A stretch of DNA of 64,000 bases from NCBI GenBank assembly GCA_024743215.1, contig JANSWZ010000004.1, forward strand, positions 62,001 through 126,000, written 5' to 3'. The position numbers were made by a program, and so were the translations under genes. The notes under the pieces are model-generated. The model worked only from the letters and a program-made list of their open reading frames with translations. It was not told where the DNA came from and ran no database searches. This DNA is from Alphaproteobacteria bacterium (GTDB lineage Bacteria; Pseudomonadota; Alphaproteobacteria; Rhizobiales; GCA-2746425). Positions 13,081-23,167 of the stretch are shown piece by piece; the stretch's first letter is position 1, and each line of letters starts with the position of its first letter.

Positions 13081-14727
13081 CTAACGATGTTCTTCCACGT
13101 TTGCATCAATCAACGCATCATTGAAATAAGCCAGTGCCTTGACCTGAACGGCCCAACCGACAAAGGCTCGATTTTTACCGCTTGAAACGACCGGAATGCG
13201 GCCCAACCCTGTTTCATCAAAGGCCCGCAAGGCCGTCTCCAGCGTATCGGTCAGAACCATGACACGCACATCATCTCCAAAGCTGAATCCATCTGTCAGA
13301 AATTCTGCATCATCTTCCGGGTTTGGCGGCTGAAGAAATTCGGCAACACGCACTTTCTGAACCAGATATTTGTGCGGCCCCACATTCACAAAGAGTCCCC
13401 GCATCTCCAACTGCCAGTGGAAATAGGAACGCCCATGGATGGCCATGGTCAGACCAACCGCCACAGATACAGTCAACAGAAGCGCAATGGTGAGGCTGTA
13501 GCCGCCAGTGAGCTCAAACACGATCATGGTGGTGGAAATAGGTGCGCCAATGACCGCTGCCGACACAGCGCCCATACCCAGAATTGCATAGAGCCCCTGA
13601 CTTGAGGCCATTTCCGGGAAAGCGCTGGCAGCGATAATGCCGAAGGCACCCCCAGCCATAGCGCCCACATAAAGGGCAGGGGAGAAGATGCCGCCGCCAA
13701 AGCGCGACGCCAGTGTGATGGAAGTTGCTGCGGTCTTTGCAACGATCAGAGCCAGCATTAACGTCAATGGCAATTGCTGTCTCAGTGCCTGATCTGTGGC
13801 TTCATACCCCACACCCAGAACCTGCGGGAACCACAGCGCAATCAACCCAACCAGAAAACCACCGATGACCGGCCGCAGAAAAAACGGAAAGGTCAGTCGG
13901 CGGGCGAGATAATCAGTACCGATCAGGGAGAACTGAAAAATCACAGCGACCAGAGCGCAGACAATGCCCAGAATGAAGAAAGCGGGAAATTCCAGATAAG
14001 AGGTAATCTGATAGACGGGAATTTCAAAAGCCGCGACATCGCCAATCCAGACCCGCGAAAGAATCGTGCCACAAACAGAGGCAATGACAATGGGAACAAA
14101 GGCCGTGGTGGCATAGTGGCCAAGGATCACTTCCAGCGCGAACAGCACGCCCGCTATGGGGGCATTGAAACTGGCAGAGACCGCACTTGCAACACCGCAA
14201 GCCAAAAGCGTGCGGCGGCTGGTCTCGGGCAGTCCCATGCTGCGGGTTATTGCAGTGGCAAGCGTTGCACCGAGATGGACAATTGGGCCTTCACGCCCGG
14301 CGCTCGCGCCGGAGCCAAGGGAAATCGCCGTCAAAATCGCACTGCGAATGCCGGAAAACAGTCCCAGACTTTCTGTACCGGATACGCGCGCTTCTATGAC
14401 ATCTGCTACGCCGCCAGTGCGCCGGCCTGGATGAAGATATTGTAGTGCCAGCCCAACCACCAGACCGCCTGTCGTGGGCGCTGCCAGAATGACCCACCAG
14501 GGCATCGCTGCAGCTGCAGACGCAACGCGTTCTGACATGTCGCCCAGCCAGACCCATTGCACAGCGCCGATTGCCAAACGAAACAGAATGGCGACAACGG
14601 CAACACCAAAACCGATCACAGTTGCCAGAATCCACAATTCCGGTTGTCTTGTGCCAGCAAAAACGCGCCAGTTCGGCTCTATCCAGCTATGGGCAATTCC
14701 GTACAGACGCTTGACATGAGGCATCAT
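13081..14727 (-). CDS. ClC family voltage-gated chloride channel or Cl-/H+ antiporter
   Basis: Integral inner-membrane ClC protein of 548 residues. Seen motifs are GREGP (in GASAGREGPIVHLG, with the gating Glu) and GGGIFSPALYVGA, corresponding to the GIFAP anion-site motif. About 90 C-terminal residues form a soluble tail with one recognisable CBS-like segment (VMVLTDTLETALRAFDETGLGRIPVV). Start at 14727 or the adjacent Met at 14724. No operon partner. Confidence 0.9.
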   Translation of the reverse strand: MMPHVKRLYGIAHSWIEPNWRVFAGTRQPELWILATVIGFGVAVVAILFRLAIGAVQWVWLGDMSERVASAAAAMPWWVILAAPTTGGLVVGLALQYLHPGRRTGGVADVIEARVSGTESLGLFSGIRSAILTAISLGSGASAGREGPIVHLGATLATAITRSMGLPETSRRTLLACGVASAVSASFNAPIAGVLFALEVILGHYATTAFVPIVIASVCGTILSRVWIGDVAAFEIPVYQITSYLEFPAFFILGIVCALVAVIFQFSLIGTDYLARRLTFPFFLRPVIGGFLVGLIALWFPQVLGVGYEATDQALRQQLPLTLMLALIVAKTAATSITLASRFGGGIFSPALYVGAMAGGAFGIIAASAFPEMASSQGLYAILGMGAVSAAVIGAPISTTMIVFELTGGYSLTIALLLTVSVAVGLTMAIHGRSYFHWQLEMRGLFVNVGPHKYLVQKVRVAEFLQPPNPEDDAEFLTDGFSFGDDVRVMVLTDTLETALRAFDETGLGRIPVVSSGKNRAFVGWAVQVKALAYFNDALIDANVEEHR

Positions 14728-15010
14728 GAAACCGGTCCCACATTGATGGGGCCGCCGGGTGCGCTTGCGAAAAAGCCGCGATGATTTTCATATCTGAAAA
14801 GCTCAGGGAAGGTTGGGTTCTGCGCAGACACGGGCTGATTCTGACCAATGAGGCGGATCCGAGCATTGGCTCGATCCTCTGTGACATTCAGAAACCACGA
14901 GAAATCGGACTGCGTCAAGAGACAATGAACCCGATATGGCAAGTATGGCTTGGTCTGCGTCCGATGCTTTGCTACCCAGACAGGGTTACAGAAAACAACA
15001 GGATAAGAGA

Positions 15011-16423
15011 ATGTCAGCTGACCTGGTTGCACCGCATGCCGAACGCGGAGATTTTGAGACTGTCGGGGCCGTATTGAAACAGCGCTTCGGTGAACGGTTT
15101 TCAACAGCGCAAGCTGTACGCGAGCAGCACGGGCATACAACAAGCTGGATCAAGAATCAGCCGCCTCAGGGGGTTGTCTTTGTTGAAACGACTGAAGATG
15201 TGTCAGATGTCGTGGCTATATGTGCTGATCATAACGTTCCCATCATTCCTTACGGAACCGGCACGTCGCTTGAAGGCCATGTGAATGCACCGGAAGGCGG
15301 GGTGTCGCTGGACATGTCCAGAATGAACCGTGTGTTGACGGTGAATGCAGAAGATCTTGACTGCGTTGTCGAACCGGGTGTGACCCGCAAACAGTTGAAT
15401 GATTATCTACGCGACACCGGGCTGTTCTTCCCCATTGATCCGGGTGCAGATGCCAGCCTTGGCGGGATGGCGGCCACAAGGGCATCTGGCACCAATGCAG
15501 TGCGCTACGGCACCATGCGCGACAATATCATCAATCTCACAGCTGTGCTGCCAGATGGTCGGATTCTGAAAACCGGCAATCGGGCACGCAAAAGCTCTGC
15601 GGGTTACGATCTTGCCAGATTGCTGATTGGCTCTGAAGGTACATTGGGCATTATCACGGAGCTAACCTTGAAATTGCAAGGTATCCCGCAGGCAATTTCA
15701 GGCGGCGTCTGTCCATTTCCGACCATTGAGGACGCATGTAACGCTGTCATTTTGACCATCCAATATGGCATTCCGGTCGCCCGGATCGAGTTTCTTGATA
15801 CCCTTCAGGTGAAGGCCTGCAATGCATATTCCAACCTGCAGCTAAGTGAACAACCAACCCTGTTTCTTGAATTTCACGGGAGCGATGCAGGCGTTGCGGA
15901 ACAGGCGGAAATGTTTGGCGAAATTGCAAATGAATGCAATGGCGGTGCTTTTGTCTGGACGGCGCATGCAGAGGAACGGACAAAGCTTTGGCAGGCGCGT
16001 CACGATGCTTACTGGGCTTCGATTGGATTGCGTCCCGGCTGCGAGGGAATATCAACGGATGTCTGTGTGCCTATTTCCCGTCTCGCGGAATGCGTCACGG
16101 AAACGTTCCGTGATATTGAGGAAATGGGATTTGTGGCCCCCATGGTTGGACATGCGGGAGACGGAAATTTCCACGTGCTGGTCTTGGTGGATATGGATGA
16201 TGCCGATGAAGTGGCACGCGCCTCCACATTTGTTTCACAGTTGAACAGGCGTGCAATCGCGATGGATGGCACTTGCACCGGCGAGCATGGCATAGGCCAG
16301 GGAAAGATGCCCTATCTTGAGGCCGAAATAGGACATGGTGTTGATCTGATCCGTCAAATTAAAGCCGCTATCGATCCACAGAATATCATGAACCCTGGAA
16401 AAATTGTGCCGCATGGAGACTAG
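15011..16423 (+). CDS. FAD-linked oxidase (D-lactate/glycolate dehydrogenase, GlcD-like)
   Basis: Flavoprotein of the vanillyl-alcohol oxidase superfamily that oxidises a 2-hydroxy acid. The FAD-binding PP-loop region reads PYGTGTSLEGH, and the C-terminal domain has MVGHAGDGNFHVLV and GTCTGEHGIGQGK, both typical of D-lactate dehydrogenase (cytochrome) and GlcD. 470 residues. ATG 15011 follows AGGATAAGAG; an earlier in-frame ATG at 14936 would add 25 unconserved residues. The substrate is not decided by sequence, and no glcE or glcF neighbours it, which favours a stand-alone D-lactate dehydrogenase. Confidence 0.85.
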   Translation: MSADLVAPHAERGDFETVGAVLKQRFGERFSTAQAVREQHGHTTSWIKNQPPQGVVFVETTEDVSDVVAICADHNVPIIPYGTGTSLEGHVNAPEGGVSLDMSRMNRVLTVNAEDLDCVVEPGVTRKQLNDYLRDTGLFFPIDPGADASLGGMAATRASGTNAVRYGTMRDNIINLTAVLPDGRILKTGNRARKSSAGYDLARLLIGSEGTLGIITELTLKLQGIPQAISGGVCPFPTIEDACNAVILTIQYGIPVARIEFLDTLQVKACNAYSNLQLSEQPTLFLEFHGSDAGVAEQAEMFGEIANECNGGAFVWTAHAEERTKLWQARHDAYWASIGLRPGCEGISTDVCVPISRLAECVTETFRDIEEMGFVAPMVGHAGDGNFHVLVLVDMDDADEVARASTFVSQLNRRAIAMDGTCTGEHGIGQGKMPYLEAEIGHGVDLIRQIKAAIDPQNIMNPGKIVPHGD

Positions 16424-16554
16424 CGCCGTCATTTGGTGTCGCAGGCCGAACCTGTCCCTTTTCTATGCGGATAAGGAAAGAAATCGGTTGAATTCGATTT
16501 GAGGCGTCTTAACGTGGTGCAAGCGTCTTTCACCGGCACTTTTGGAGCGCTGCC

Positions 16555-19500
16555 CTGAATAAATTATACATCTTCGTTGGAAGTTTTATCATTCTGATCC
16601 TTGTGGGCGGGTTGATCGGGCCGTTTTTTATTGACTGGACGGCCTATCGGCAGATCTTTGAAGATGAGGCGTCCAAGGCACTCGGCCATCCGGTGCGGGT
16701 AACAGGCGCAGCTGACGCCCGGTTTCTGCCAATGCCAGCCATCACATTTACCGACGTGCGCGTGGGCGAATCTGAAGGTGAAGCACTTGCGCGGATTGAT
16801 GAAATTCGCGTGCGAATGGAACTGATGCCGTTGCTGCGCGGCGAATTCCGGGTCACGGATTTGGTTGCGGAGCGGCCTGTCGTTTCTGCTGCTATCGATG
16901 ATGCTGGCCGCCTGGACTGGCTTTTGACCACTGATAACCGCACACCGATTGATCCTGACAAGGTGATCTTCAGCAGCGTGCAGGTATCAGACGGAACCTT
17001 GCGGCTGATTGATGGTCGACGTGACAATCTGTGGCAGTTGGACAATGTAAATTTTGAAGGCAATGCCCGCTCTTTGCTGGGCCCTTTCCGTGTGGAGGGT
17101 GGGTTCACATATGAGGGTCAGCCCAATGCGTTCCGCGTCGCCACCGGACGAACCGATGATCTGGGTAATTTGCGTGTCACTTTGCAGGTCAATCCTCTCG
17201 AAACGCCCGTGTCTCTGGCACTTGATGGAATTTTGTCGAACTCCGAAGGCGGCCCGGTATATGAGGGAACCTATACTTTCAGCGCCTACGCAGCAGAGGA
17301 AGAGGATGATGCTCCTAGGGAGGAGCCTCCAATCCGCTCGCAGGGCCGCTATTCTCTGACTTCTGCCGATCTGGAATTACCTGAATTCATCATTGCCATG
17401 GGTCCGCCAAGCCTTGCTTCAACCCTGGAAGGGACGGGGCGCATTCTGTTTGGCGACACGCCGAGCTTTGATTTGAGCCTGCGCACCGATCAAATTGATC
17501 TGGACCGCTCCATCGGACGCGGCCCATCCGAGCCTGCGAGGCCATCTCAGGTATCTGCACTGCTCGGTCAACTGGCATTGGCGACACCCACAGAATTGGG
17601 AGTCGCTGGACGCTTGCGTATGGATGTCGGCTCTATTGTTCTGGGCGGCGGCATTGTGGAGCGACTTGCCTTCGACGCTTCAAACGACCGGGGCGGCTGG
17701 CAGATTGACAAATTTGAGGCGCGGTTTCCCGGCAGAACGGCATTTGTAGCGTCCGGGCGTGTTGCGCGAAACGAGGAAACCCGGACACCCCAATTTGATG
17801 GATTTATGCGCATTGCTTCTCTGGAGCCGGGACGCTTTGCTGTTTGGGCACGGCCGGATCAGCCAGTGCCGGGCACACCGCCGCCAGCAGTGCAATTTGA
17901 AGCGCGTACCGAATTTGGCCGTGAGCATCTGGTTCTGGAAGAAATCACGGGTACGCTTGGAAATGACGCCCTGTCCGGTGATCTGGATCTGAGAACGCCT
18001 CTGGGCGCACGTAGCCAATTGGATATGACCATTGATGCTGAACTGCTGGATCTGGACGCCATCAATGATCTGACCCGGCTTTTGTCTGGCCGCGATGCTG
18101 TTGCCGCCGCAGCTGTCACGGACAATGTGTCACTGAACCTGCATGCAAACCGGTTAGTCAGCGAAGGTGTGAACGCTCGTGACGTGATTGTTGAGGCGTC
18201 ATTGGCAGATGAAGTGCTGGAGTTGAAGCGTTTTCAAATTGACGGAGTCGCTGGTGCCAACATCACTGCCATTGGACGACTGGAAAATGTCTTCAGCAAT
18301 CCTATTGGCACAATGACTTCCGAGCTCGAAGCGCCTGATTTGTCCGGCCTGCTTCAGCTTATGACACCCTATCTGGAAGATCTGCCAATCTTCAATGCGA
18401 TCACGATTGCCGCGCCAGCTTTGGCGCCCGCTGATCTGGACATTCGCTTTTCTTCCGAAAAGAAGTCAGAAGGCATTCAGGCCAACCTTCAACTGGGTGG
18501 AACAGCTGGCGGGTCTCCGCTGTCCTTCAAAGGCGAGTTCAATGGGCGTCCTGATGTGATGGAAAGTGGCGAAGTGACGTTCACCCTGGCCGCGGATTCA
18601 GAGGATTCCGCACAATTGCTGCGCCAGTTCTCGATTCCTGCTGAGCCAACATTGCAGCCAATATTCGGGGCACTCAGCATGTCCGGGCAGGGATCGCTGG
18701 ATGCCGGGATATTCTCCAGCCTGATTGCCGATCTTGCTGGCACGCGCATAAATGCTGAAGGTTTTATTCGCCCCGGCAACGGCGCAGCGCTTGGGTTTGA
18801 CGGGTCATTGACCTTGAACACGAATGCGGTCAATCCGTTGTTGAAGATGGCTGGCATTACCTTTGCAGGCGCTTTGCAGACTGAGGTGGGGCTGGTCAGG
18901 GACCTCCCGCTCGAACTTGCAGGTCAAATCAGCCTGGATGGCGCGCGGATGGACGCGGAAATTTCCAGCGCGACCATTGATGGGGAGACTATCACCGGAA
19001 GCGGGACACTGGATTTGTCAGATGAAACGCCAAGTCTTGTGGGTGATTTTTCAGTGGATCGGCTGAGCTTGCCATGGCTCCTGTCACTTGGTCTTGGAGA
19101 AGACCCTTTGGCAATTGTTATTGATGAAACCATCTGGTCTGAAAATCCCTTCAATGTAACTGCCTTACGTGATCTGGAATTGGCAGTTGGACTGCGCCCA
19201 ACCGTGCTTGAGTTGTCGGACCGTCTGATTGCTGACAATGGCGGCGTAACACTAACGGCTCGCACCGGTAGTCTGGGTGTGGAGATCATTGATGCGGGCT
19301 TTGCGGGCGGGCTTCTGTCAAGCGTCGTCAACATCCGCAACACGCTTGGATCGGTCGTTATGGACGGTCGATTGACGTTGCAGGAAGCGGCTCTGGAGGA
19401 ACTGGTCTGGCGTCCCGAAGGTCGGGCATCGGCTTTGGGCGGACTGAATTTCTCTGCCGATTTCGAAGGCAATGGCGGTTCCATGAAGGAGCTTGTCTCC

Positions 19501-20130
19501 AGCCTGACAGGTGGTGGTACGCTGCTGGTTGAAAATGGTGAGTTCCGCAACATCAATCCCTTGGCTTTCAGAAAGACCATGAGGGCGGTAGATGCCGGGC
19601 TCGAACTTGAGGAAGAGAAGATCACCGAAGAGTTTCTCACGCACATCAACGATGGTGTGCTGCCCTTCAATTCTGCGGAAGGTGTGTTTTCCATTGTCTC
19701 TGGTTCTGTCCGAGCAGGCTCTGTCTCAGTTGATGCCGGGGAAGCGTCAGCGCTTGGCGGTGGTACAATTGATCTGATCAACTTGCTGCTTGAAAGCGAC
19801 TGGACCTTGCGAATGGACCCGGGCACCGAAGCTGTGATTGGCGCTGAACCTCAGATCGGCATTAGTTATGGCGGTACTTTGGAAAACCCCGAACGCGAGT
19901 TTGATGTCTCCGCATTGACTGGTTTTCTGACCCTGCGGGAATTCGAGCGCGAAGTGGCGCGTATCGAAAATCAGGAAGAAGACATTCTGGAAAAGGAATG
20001 GTTTGGACGCCAATTGCGCATGTTGCGTGAACGCCGCCTGAAGCGAGAGGCCGCAAACGCAGTGCCGCTGGCTCCTCAAATCAATCTGGAAGACCAGATT
20101 CGCGATGCGTTGCAGAACCCGGTTCAATAG
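16555..20130 (+). CDS. AsmA family protein, large envelope protein, apparent CTG start
   Basis: About 1191 residues with one N-terminal membrane anchor and a long beta-rich periplasmic region, as in AsmA/TamB-like proteins that bridge the envelope. The C-terminal AsmA_2-type part includes LTGGGTLLVENGEFRNINPLAF. The only ATG/GTG-type start in the conserved N-terminus is GTG 16603, which removes half of the anchor. Upstream the frame is open to a stop at 16510, and CTG 16555 is preceded by GGAG at 16544-16547, giving NKLYIFVGSFIILILVGGL after the initiator, as in relatives. I therefore annotate CTG. Role in outer-membrane lipid homeostasis is inferred from the family. Confidence 0.85.
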   Translation: MNKLYIFVGSFIILILVGGLIGPFFIDWTAYRQIFEDEASKALGHPVRVTGAADARFLPMPAITFTDVRVGESEGEALARIDEIRVRMELMPLLRGEFRVTDLVAERPVVSAAIDDAGRLDWLLTTDNRTPIDPDKVIFSSVQVSDGTLRLIDGRRDNLWQLDNVNFEGNARSLLGPFRVEGGFTYEGQPNAFRVATGRTDDLGNLRVTLQVNPLETPVSLALDGILSNSEGGPVYEGTYTFSAYAAEEEDDAPREEPPIRSQGRYSLTSADLELPEFIIAMGPPSLASTLEGTGRILFGDTPSFDLSLRTDQIDLDRSIGRGPSEPARPSQVSALLGQLALATPTELGVAGRLRMDVGSIVLGGGIVERLAFDASNDRGGWQIDKFEARFPGRTAFVASGRVARNEETRTPQFDGFMRIASLEPGRFAVWARPDQPVPGTPPPAVQFEARTEFGREHLVLEEITGTLGNDALSGDLDLRTPLGARSQLDMTIDAELLDLDAINDLTRLLSGRDAVAAAAVTDNVSLNLHANRLVSEGVNARDVIVEASLADEVLELKRFQIDGVAGANITAIGRLENVFSNPIGTMTSELEAPDLSGLLQLMTPYLEDLPIFNAITIAAPALAPADLDIRFSSEKKSEGIQANLQLGGTAGGSPLSFKGEFNGRPDVMESGEVTFTLAADSEDSAQLLRQFSIPAEPTLQPIFGALSMSGQGSLDAGIFSSLIADLAGTRINAEGFIRPGNGAALGFDGSLTLNTNAVNPLLKMAGITFAGALQTEVGLVRDLPLELAGQISLDGARMDAEISSATIDGETITGSGTLDLSDETPSLVGDFSVDRLSLPWLLSLGLGEDPLAIVIDETIWSENPFNVTALRDLELAVGLRPTVLELSDRLIADNGGVTLTARTGSLGVEIIDAGFAGGLLSSVVNIRNTLGSVVMDGRLTLQEAALEELVWRPEGRASALGGLNFSADFEGNGGSMKELVSSLTGGGTLLVENGEFRNINPLAFRKTMRAVDAGLELEEEKITEEFLTHINDGVLPFNSAEGVFSIVSGSVRAGSVSVDAGEASALGGGTIDLINLLLESDWTLRMDPGTEAVIGAEPQIGISYGGTLENPEREFDVSALTGFLTLREFEREVARIENQEEDILEKEWFGRQLRMLRERRLKREAANAVPLAPQINLEDQIRDALQNPVQ

Positions 20131-20143
20131 CCAGTTTGAATGA

Positions 20144-20383
20144 TCAGGTCGCGGAGCCGCTTTCCTGCTGATAATAGCGCAACACCATCACCCGAATGGC
20201 ACTGGACAGATTTTCTGACGGAAGATCAGTGAGTCCAGCGGTGCGGGCTTCATCAATCTCACGGATTAATGATTGCAGCGATACATCGCGTTGCCGTGCA
20301 ATGTGTTGAAGCCCATTCCAGAAAGCATCCTCAAGAGAAATGCTTGTGCGATGACCCTCAATGGAAATCGAGTGCTTTTTCAA
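20144..20383 (-). CDS. ribbon-helix-helix domain protein (RHH_4 type)
   Basis: 79 residues with the alphaproteobacterial RHH_4 pattern: a beta strand SISIEGHRTSISLEDAFWNGL, helix IARQRDVSLQSLIREIDEAR and a conserved end NLSSAIRVMVLRYY. It resembles DNA-binding antitoxin-like repressors, but no toxin gene is adjacent. It lies 6 bases downstream of fumC on the same strand, so it is probably transcribed with it. Confidence 0.82.
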   Translation of the reverse strand: MKKHSISIEGHRTSISLEDAFWNGLQHIARQRDVSLQSLIREIDEARTAGLTDLPSENLSSAIRVMVLRYYQQESGSAT

Positions 20384-20389
20384 GACACA

Positions 20390-21781
20390 TCATCCCGGCG
20401 AGATCATCTTCGATGGCACAACAATCTCGTCATATTCCGCTTCTGTCACGAGCCCGGTCGCCAGCGCCTCCTCTTTCAGAGTGGTGCCGTTCTTATGGGC
20501 TGTTTTGGCGATTTTTGCCGCATTATCATAGCCAATTTTTGGCGCAAGTGCCGTCACCAGCATCAGCGAGCGTTCCAGCCCGCTTTGAATGTTGTCCAGC
20601 CTTGGCTCCAGGCCAACAACACAATTGTCGGCAAAGGAAACAGCCGCATCGGACATGAGGCGGACAGATTGAAGGAAATTGTAGGCCATCACTGGGTTGA
20701 AGACATTCAATTCAAAATGGCCCTGACTACCGGCAAAGGTCAGCGCTGCATTATTGCCGAAAATCTGCACACAGACTTGCGTCAAGGCTTCGCATTGTGT
20801 CGGATTGACCTTGCCCGGCATGATGGATGAGCCGGGTTCGTTCTCCGGAAGTGACAACTCGCCAAGGCCTGCACGCGGGCCGGAGCCCAAAAAGCGAATA
20901 TCATTGGCCATTTTAAACAGCGAAGCGGCAACCGTGTTGATTGCGCCATGAGAGAAGACCATTGCATCATGGGCGGCCAGAGCTTCAAACTTATTGGGTG
21001 CGGTGGTGAACTTCATGCCGGTAATGCTGGCAATCTCGTCGGCCACTTTTTCTGCAAAGCCAATGGGGGCATTCAGCCCGGTACCGACGGCAGTTCCGCC
21101 CTGCGCCAGTTCCATCAGCTTCGGCATGGCGCTCGTGATGCGCTCAATGCCATTGTCAAGCTGCTGCACATAGGCGGAAAATTCCTGGCCCAGTGTCAGG
21201 GGCGTTGCGTCCTGCGTGTGGGTGCGGCCAATCTTGATGATTTTTTCCCAGGCCTTTGCCTTGTCATTCAGCGCGTTGCGCAATTGCTGCAGGGCAGGGA
21301 GCAAACGATGTTCAATTTCCTCAGCGCAGGCCACATGCATTGCAGTCGGGAATGTATCATTGGAGGATTGCGACATGTTGCAGTGATCATTGGGATGCAC
21401 AGGATTTTTGGACCCCATCTCCCCGCCCAGAATTTCGATGGCGCGGTTGGAGATCACCTCATTGGCATTCATATTGGATTGCGTGCCGGAACCGGTCTGC
21501 CAGACCACAAGCGGAAAGTGATCGTTCAGCTTGCCTTCAATAACTTCCTGCGCCGCTGTCACAATGGCATCGCCAAGTTTCGGATCAAGCCGATCGAGCG
21601 ATACATTGGCCCGTGCTGCAGCCTGTTTAACAATGCCCAGCGCCCGAACAATCGGTTCTGGTTGTTTTTCCCAGCCGATCTTGAAATTACCAAGAGAGCG
21701 TTGCGCTTGCGCGCCCCAATACCGGTCGCTCTGCACTTCAATCGGGCCAAACGTATCAGATTCCGTACGTGTTGCGGTCAT
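20390..21781 (-). CDS. fumC: class II fumarate hydratase
   Basis: Interconverts fumarate and malate in the TCA cycle; iron-independent, oxygen-stable class. Motifs: [27 protein letters not shown] and [16 protein letters not shown] in the active site, and the lyase signature [11 protein letters not shown]. 463 residues from ATG 21781; an ATG at 21793 adds four residues and cannot be excluded. The RHH protein follows after 6 bases. Confidence 0.97.
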   Translation of the reverse strand: MTATRTESDTFGPIEVQSDRYWGAQAQRSLGNFKIGWEKQPEPIVRALGIVKQAAARANVSLDRLDPKLGDAIVTAAQEVIEGKLNDHFPLVVWQTGSGTQSNMNANEVISNRAIEILGGEMGSKNPVHPNDHCNMSQSSNDTFPTAMHVACAEEIEHRLLPALQQLRNALNDKAKAWEKIIKIGRTHTQDATPLTLGQEFSAYVQQLDNGIERITSAMPKLMELAQGGTAVGTGLNAPIGFAEKVADEIASITGMKFTTAPNKFEALAAHDAMVFSHGAINTVAASLFKMANDIRFLGSGPRAGLGELSLPENEPGSSIMPGKVNPTQCEALTQVCVQIFGNNAALTFAGSQGHFELNVFNPVMAYNFLQSVRLMSDAAVSFADNCVVGLEPRLDNIQSGLERSLMLVTALAPKIGYDNAAKIAKTAHKNGTTLKEEALATGLVTEAEYDEIVVPSKMISPG

Positions 21782-21816
21782 GGCGTGTTCCATCCAGTCA
21801 TATAATCAGTGAAAAA

Positions 21817-22530
21817 TCAGTTCTTTTTGCGGAAGGCGTCCAGCGAAACAACATCGGCGCCTTTGGGATCTTCATCAGTTACATCATCGCCCTCAATGTT
21901 GGGGATGTCTGACGGCTCACCATCTGCATCTTCGTCATTATCGGCTTCCGCTGTTGCCTTGGCGGCTTCTTCGCTATCGCGCTTGGCGGCTTCTTCGGCC
22001 ATGCGGGCCGCTTCTTCGCGCTGCTTTTCCCGCTCGCTGGGCAGCATCGGGCGGGTGGTATGCAATTCTTCTATCTGAGCCGGGGCCGTTGGCACTGACG
22101 CCAGTTCGATAGCATCACTGCCTTCGCCTGCAACATCGTCATTTGTCTCGGCTTCTTCATCTGCCGATTTGGCCATTTCCGGATCAAACTGGAGGCCGAA
22201 TTGCACTGACGGGTCGTAAAACGCCTTGATCGCGTTAAACGGCACATGCAGGCGTTCTGGAATAGCATTGAAGGACAGGCCAATCTCAAACGATTGCTCA
22301 CCCACGATGAGATCCCAGAATTGGTGCTGCAGCACAATTGTCATCTCTTCAGAATATTGAGACTTGAGTCGGTTGGAAATTCGCACACCGTTTGCCGTGG
22401 TGCTGAACGTGATGAAAAAATGGTGCTCACCGGGAAGGCCGGTCTGGGAGACTTCCACAAGGAGTTTCCGAAGCATTCCGCGCAGCGCTTCCTGCGCCAG
22501 CACGTCGTAACGGATCATGTCTTTTGCCAT
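21817..22530 (-). CDS. sspB: SspB-type ClpXP adaptor (alphaproteobacterial)
   Basis: Adaptor that binds ssrA-tagged proteins and hands them to ClpXP. The N-terminal domain (MAKDMIRYDVLAQEALRG onward, about residues 1-150) matches alpha-type SspB. It is followed by a long acidic, Ala/Glu-rich flexible linker and a short C-terminal segment VVSLDAFRKK that probably docks on ClpX. The frame is open upstream to 22701, but that part overlaps the ssrA region and is not conserved, so ATG 22530 was chosen; 237 residues. It lies about 155 bases downstream of ssrA on the same strand. Confidence 0.9.
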   Translation of the reverse strand: MAKDMIRYDVLAQEALRGMLRKLLVEVSQTGLPGEHHFFITFSTTANGVRISNRLKSQYSEEMTIVLQHQFWDLIVGEQSFEIGLSFNAIPERLHVPFNAIKAFYDPSVQFGLQFDPEMAKSADEEAETNDDVAGEGSDAIELASVPTAPAQIEELHTTRPMLPSEREKQREEAARMAEEAAKRDSEEAAKATAEADNDEDADGEPSDIPNIEGDDVTDEDPKGADVVSLDAFRKKN

Positions 22531-22684
22531 AGGAATCGCAGCTCCGGTATTCGCCCAGTTACCATGGTGATAAAGCGTCACTGCGGGGTAGGGCAAGAGC
22601 CTAATGGAGATATTGCAGTTACGGCACGACCGATCCGAAAATACGGACACGGATAAGTGGAGGCTTCTGTTGCCAGGTGCCTCC

Positions 22685-22993
22685 GAACCCCGCCAGTTCA
22701 TGCGAATGAACTGGGCTTCAGTTGAAGTTGTCGAACCGCATTACGCAGCCAGACGAACCTCCGCATAGTTGTCATTTGCAACTACTAAAATGGTCCGATA
22801 TCGGTGGTACCATGCCGAGCGAAAACACAATTTTTACACCCTCGTCGAAGCTGTTTCGCCCCCGCCGAAGCACACTTGCACTGTTTTACATGCAGTGCGC
22901 CAAATGCGCTTTGGTGGAGGCGCCGGGTACCGCCCCCGGGTCCGAGTAGCTTATTACAGAGGCCATTTATCGCCATAGTCGGCTTGCACCGAC
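22685..22993 (-). ncRNA. ssrA: transfer-messenger RNA, permuted two-piece form
   Basis: Ribosome-rescue RNA that adds a degradation tag. Read on the minus strand the order is acceptor piece, spacer, coding piece, the circularly permuted alphaproteobacterial layout. The acceptor piece ends CGCCTCC-ACCA (CCA end at 22912) and the coding piece begins GGGGGCGA at 22863; the 7-base acceptor stem pairs fully with G-U at position 3, the alanine identity element. A T-arm CCGGG/CCCGG encloses GGCGGTA. The tag frame (22779-22741) encodes ANDNYAEVRLAA and stop. A 9-base hairpin lies at 22693-22714. The 5' and 3' limits are approximate. The intervening spacer is about 22864-22911. Confidence 0.95.
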
Positions 22994-23167
22994 AAAATGA
23001 GATATAACAACTAAACTGCACTCTTTAAAGGCCTGTCATCAGCACAGTGCAAAACATCTGTGAAAACCCCTGACGCGCTGCTCGCGGAAATGTGCATTGC
23101 ATGTGAACGGCGGATTTCTTTTATTGTTGCAGAAATCAGTCATCAATTCAGCAGATCGGGAATCGAC

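Noticed and set aside
18924-19826. Long open frame on the minus strand inside the AsmA gene
   Set aside because: It is Ser/Pro/Arg-rich, lacks recognisable motifs and lies antisense to a well-supported coding region; a typical shadow frame.
20948-21805. 285-codon plus-strand open frame opposite fumC
   Set aside because: Fully antisense to fumC, whose active-site motifs are all present; no motif in the reverse frame.
22530-22701. N-terminal extension of the sspB frame
   Set aside because: The extra 57 residues overlap the 3' part of ssrA and are unlike SspB; ATG 22530 starts the conserved domain.
22911-22960. GC-rich plus-strand element GCCGGGTACCGCCCCCGG considered as a terminator or tRNA
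   Set aside because: On the minus strand it is the T-arm and acceptor end of the permuted tmRNA, which explains it fully.
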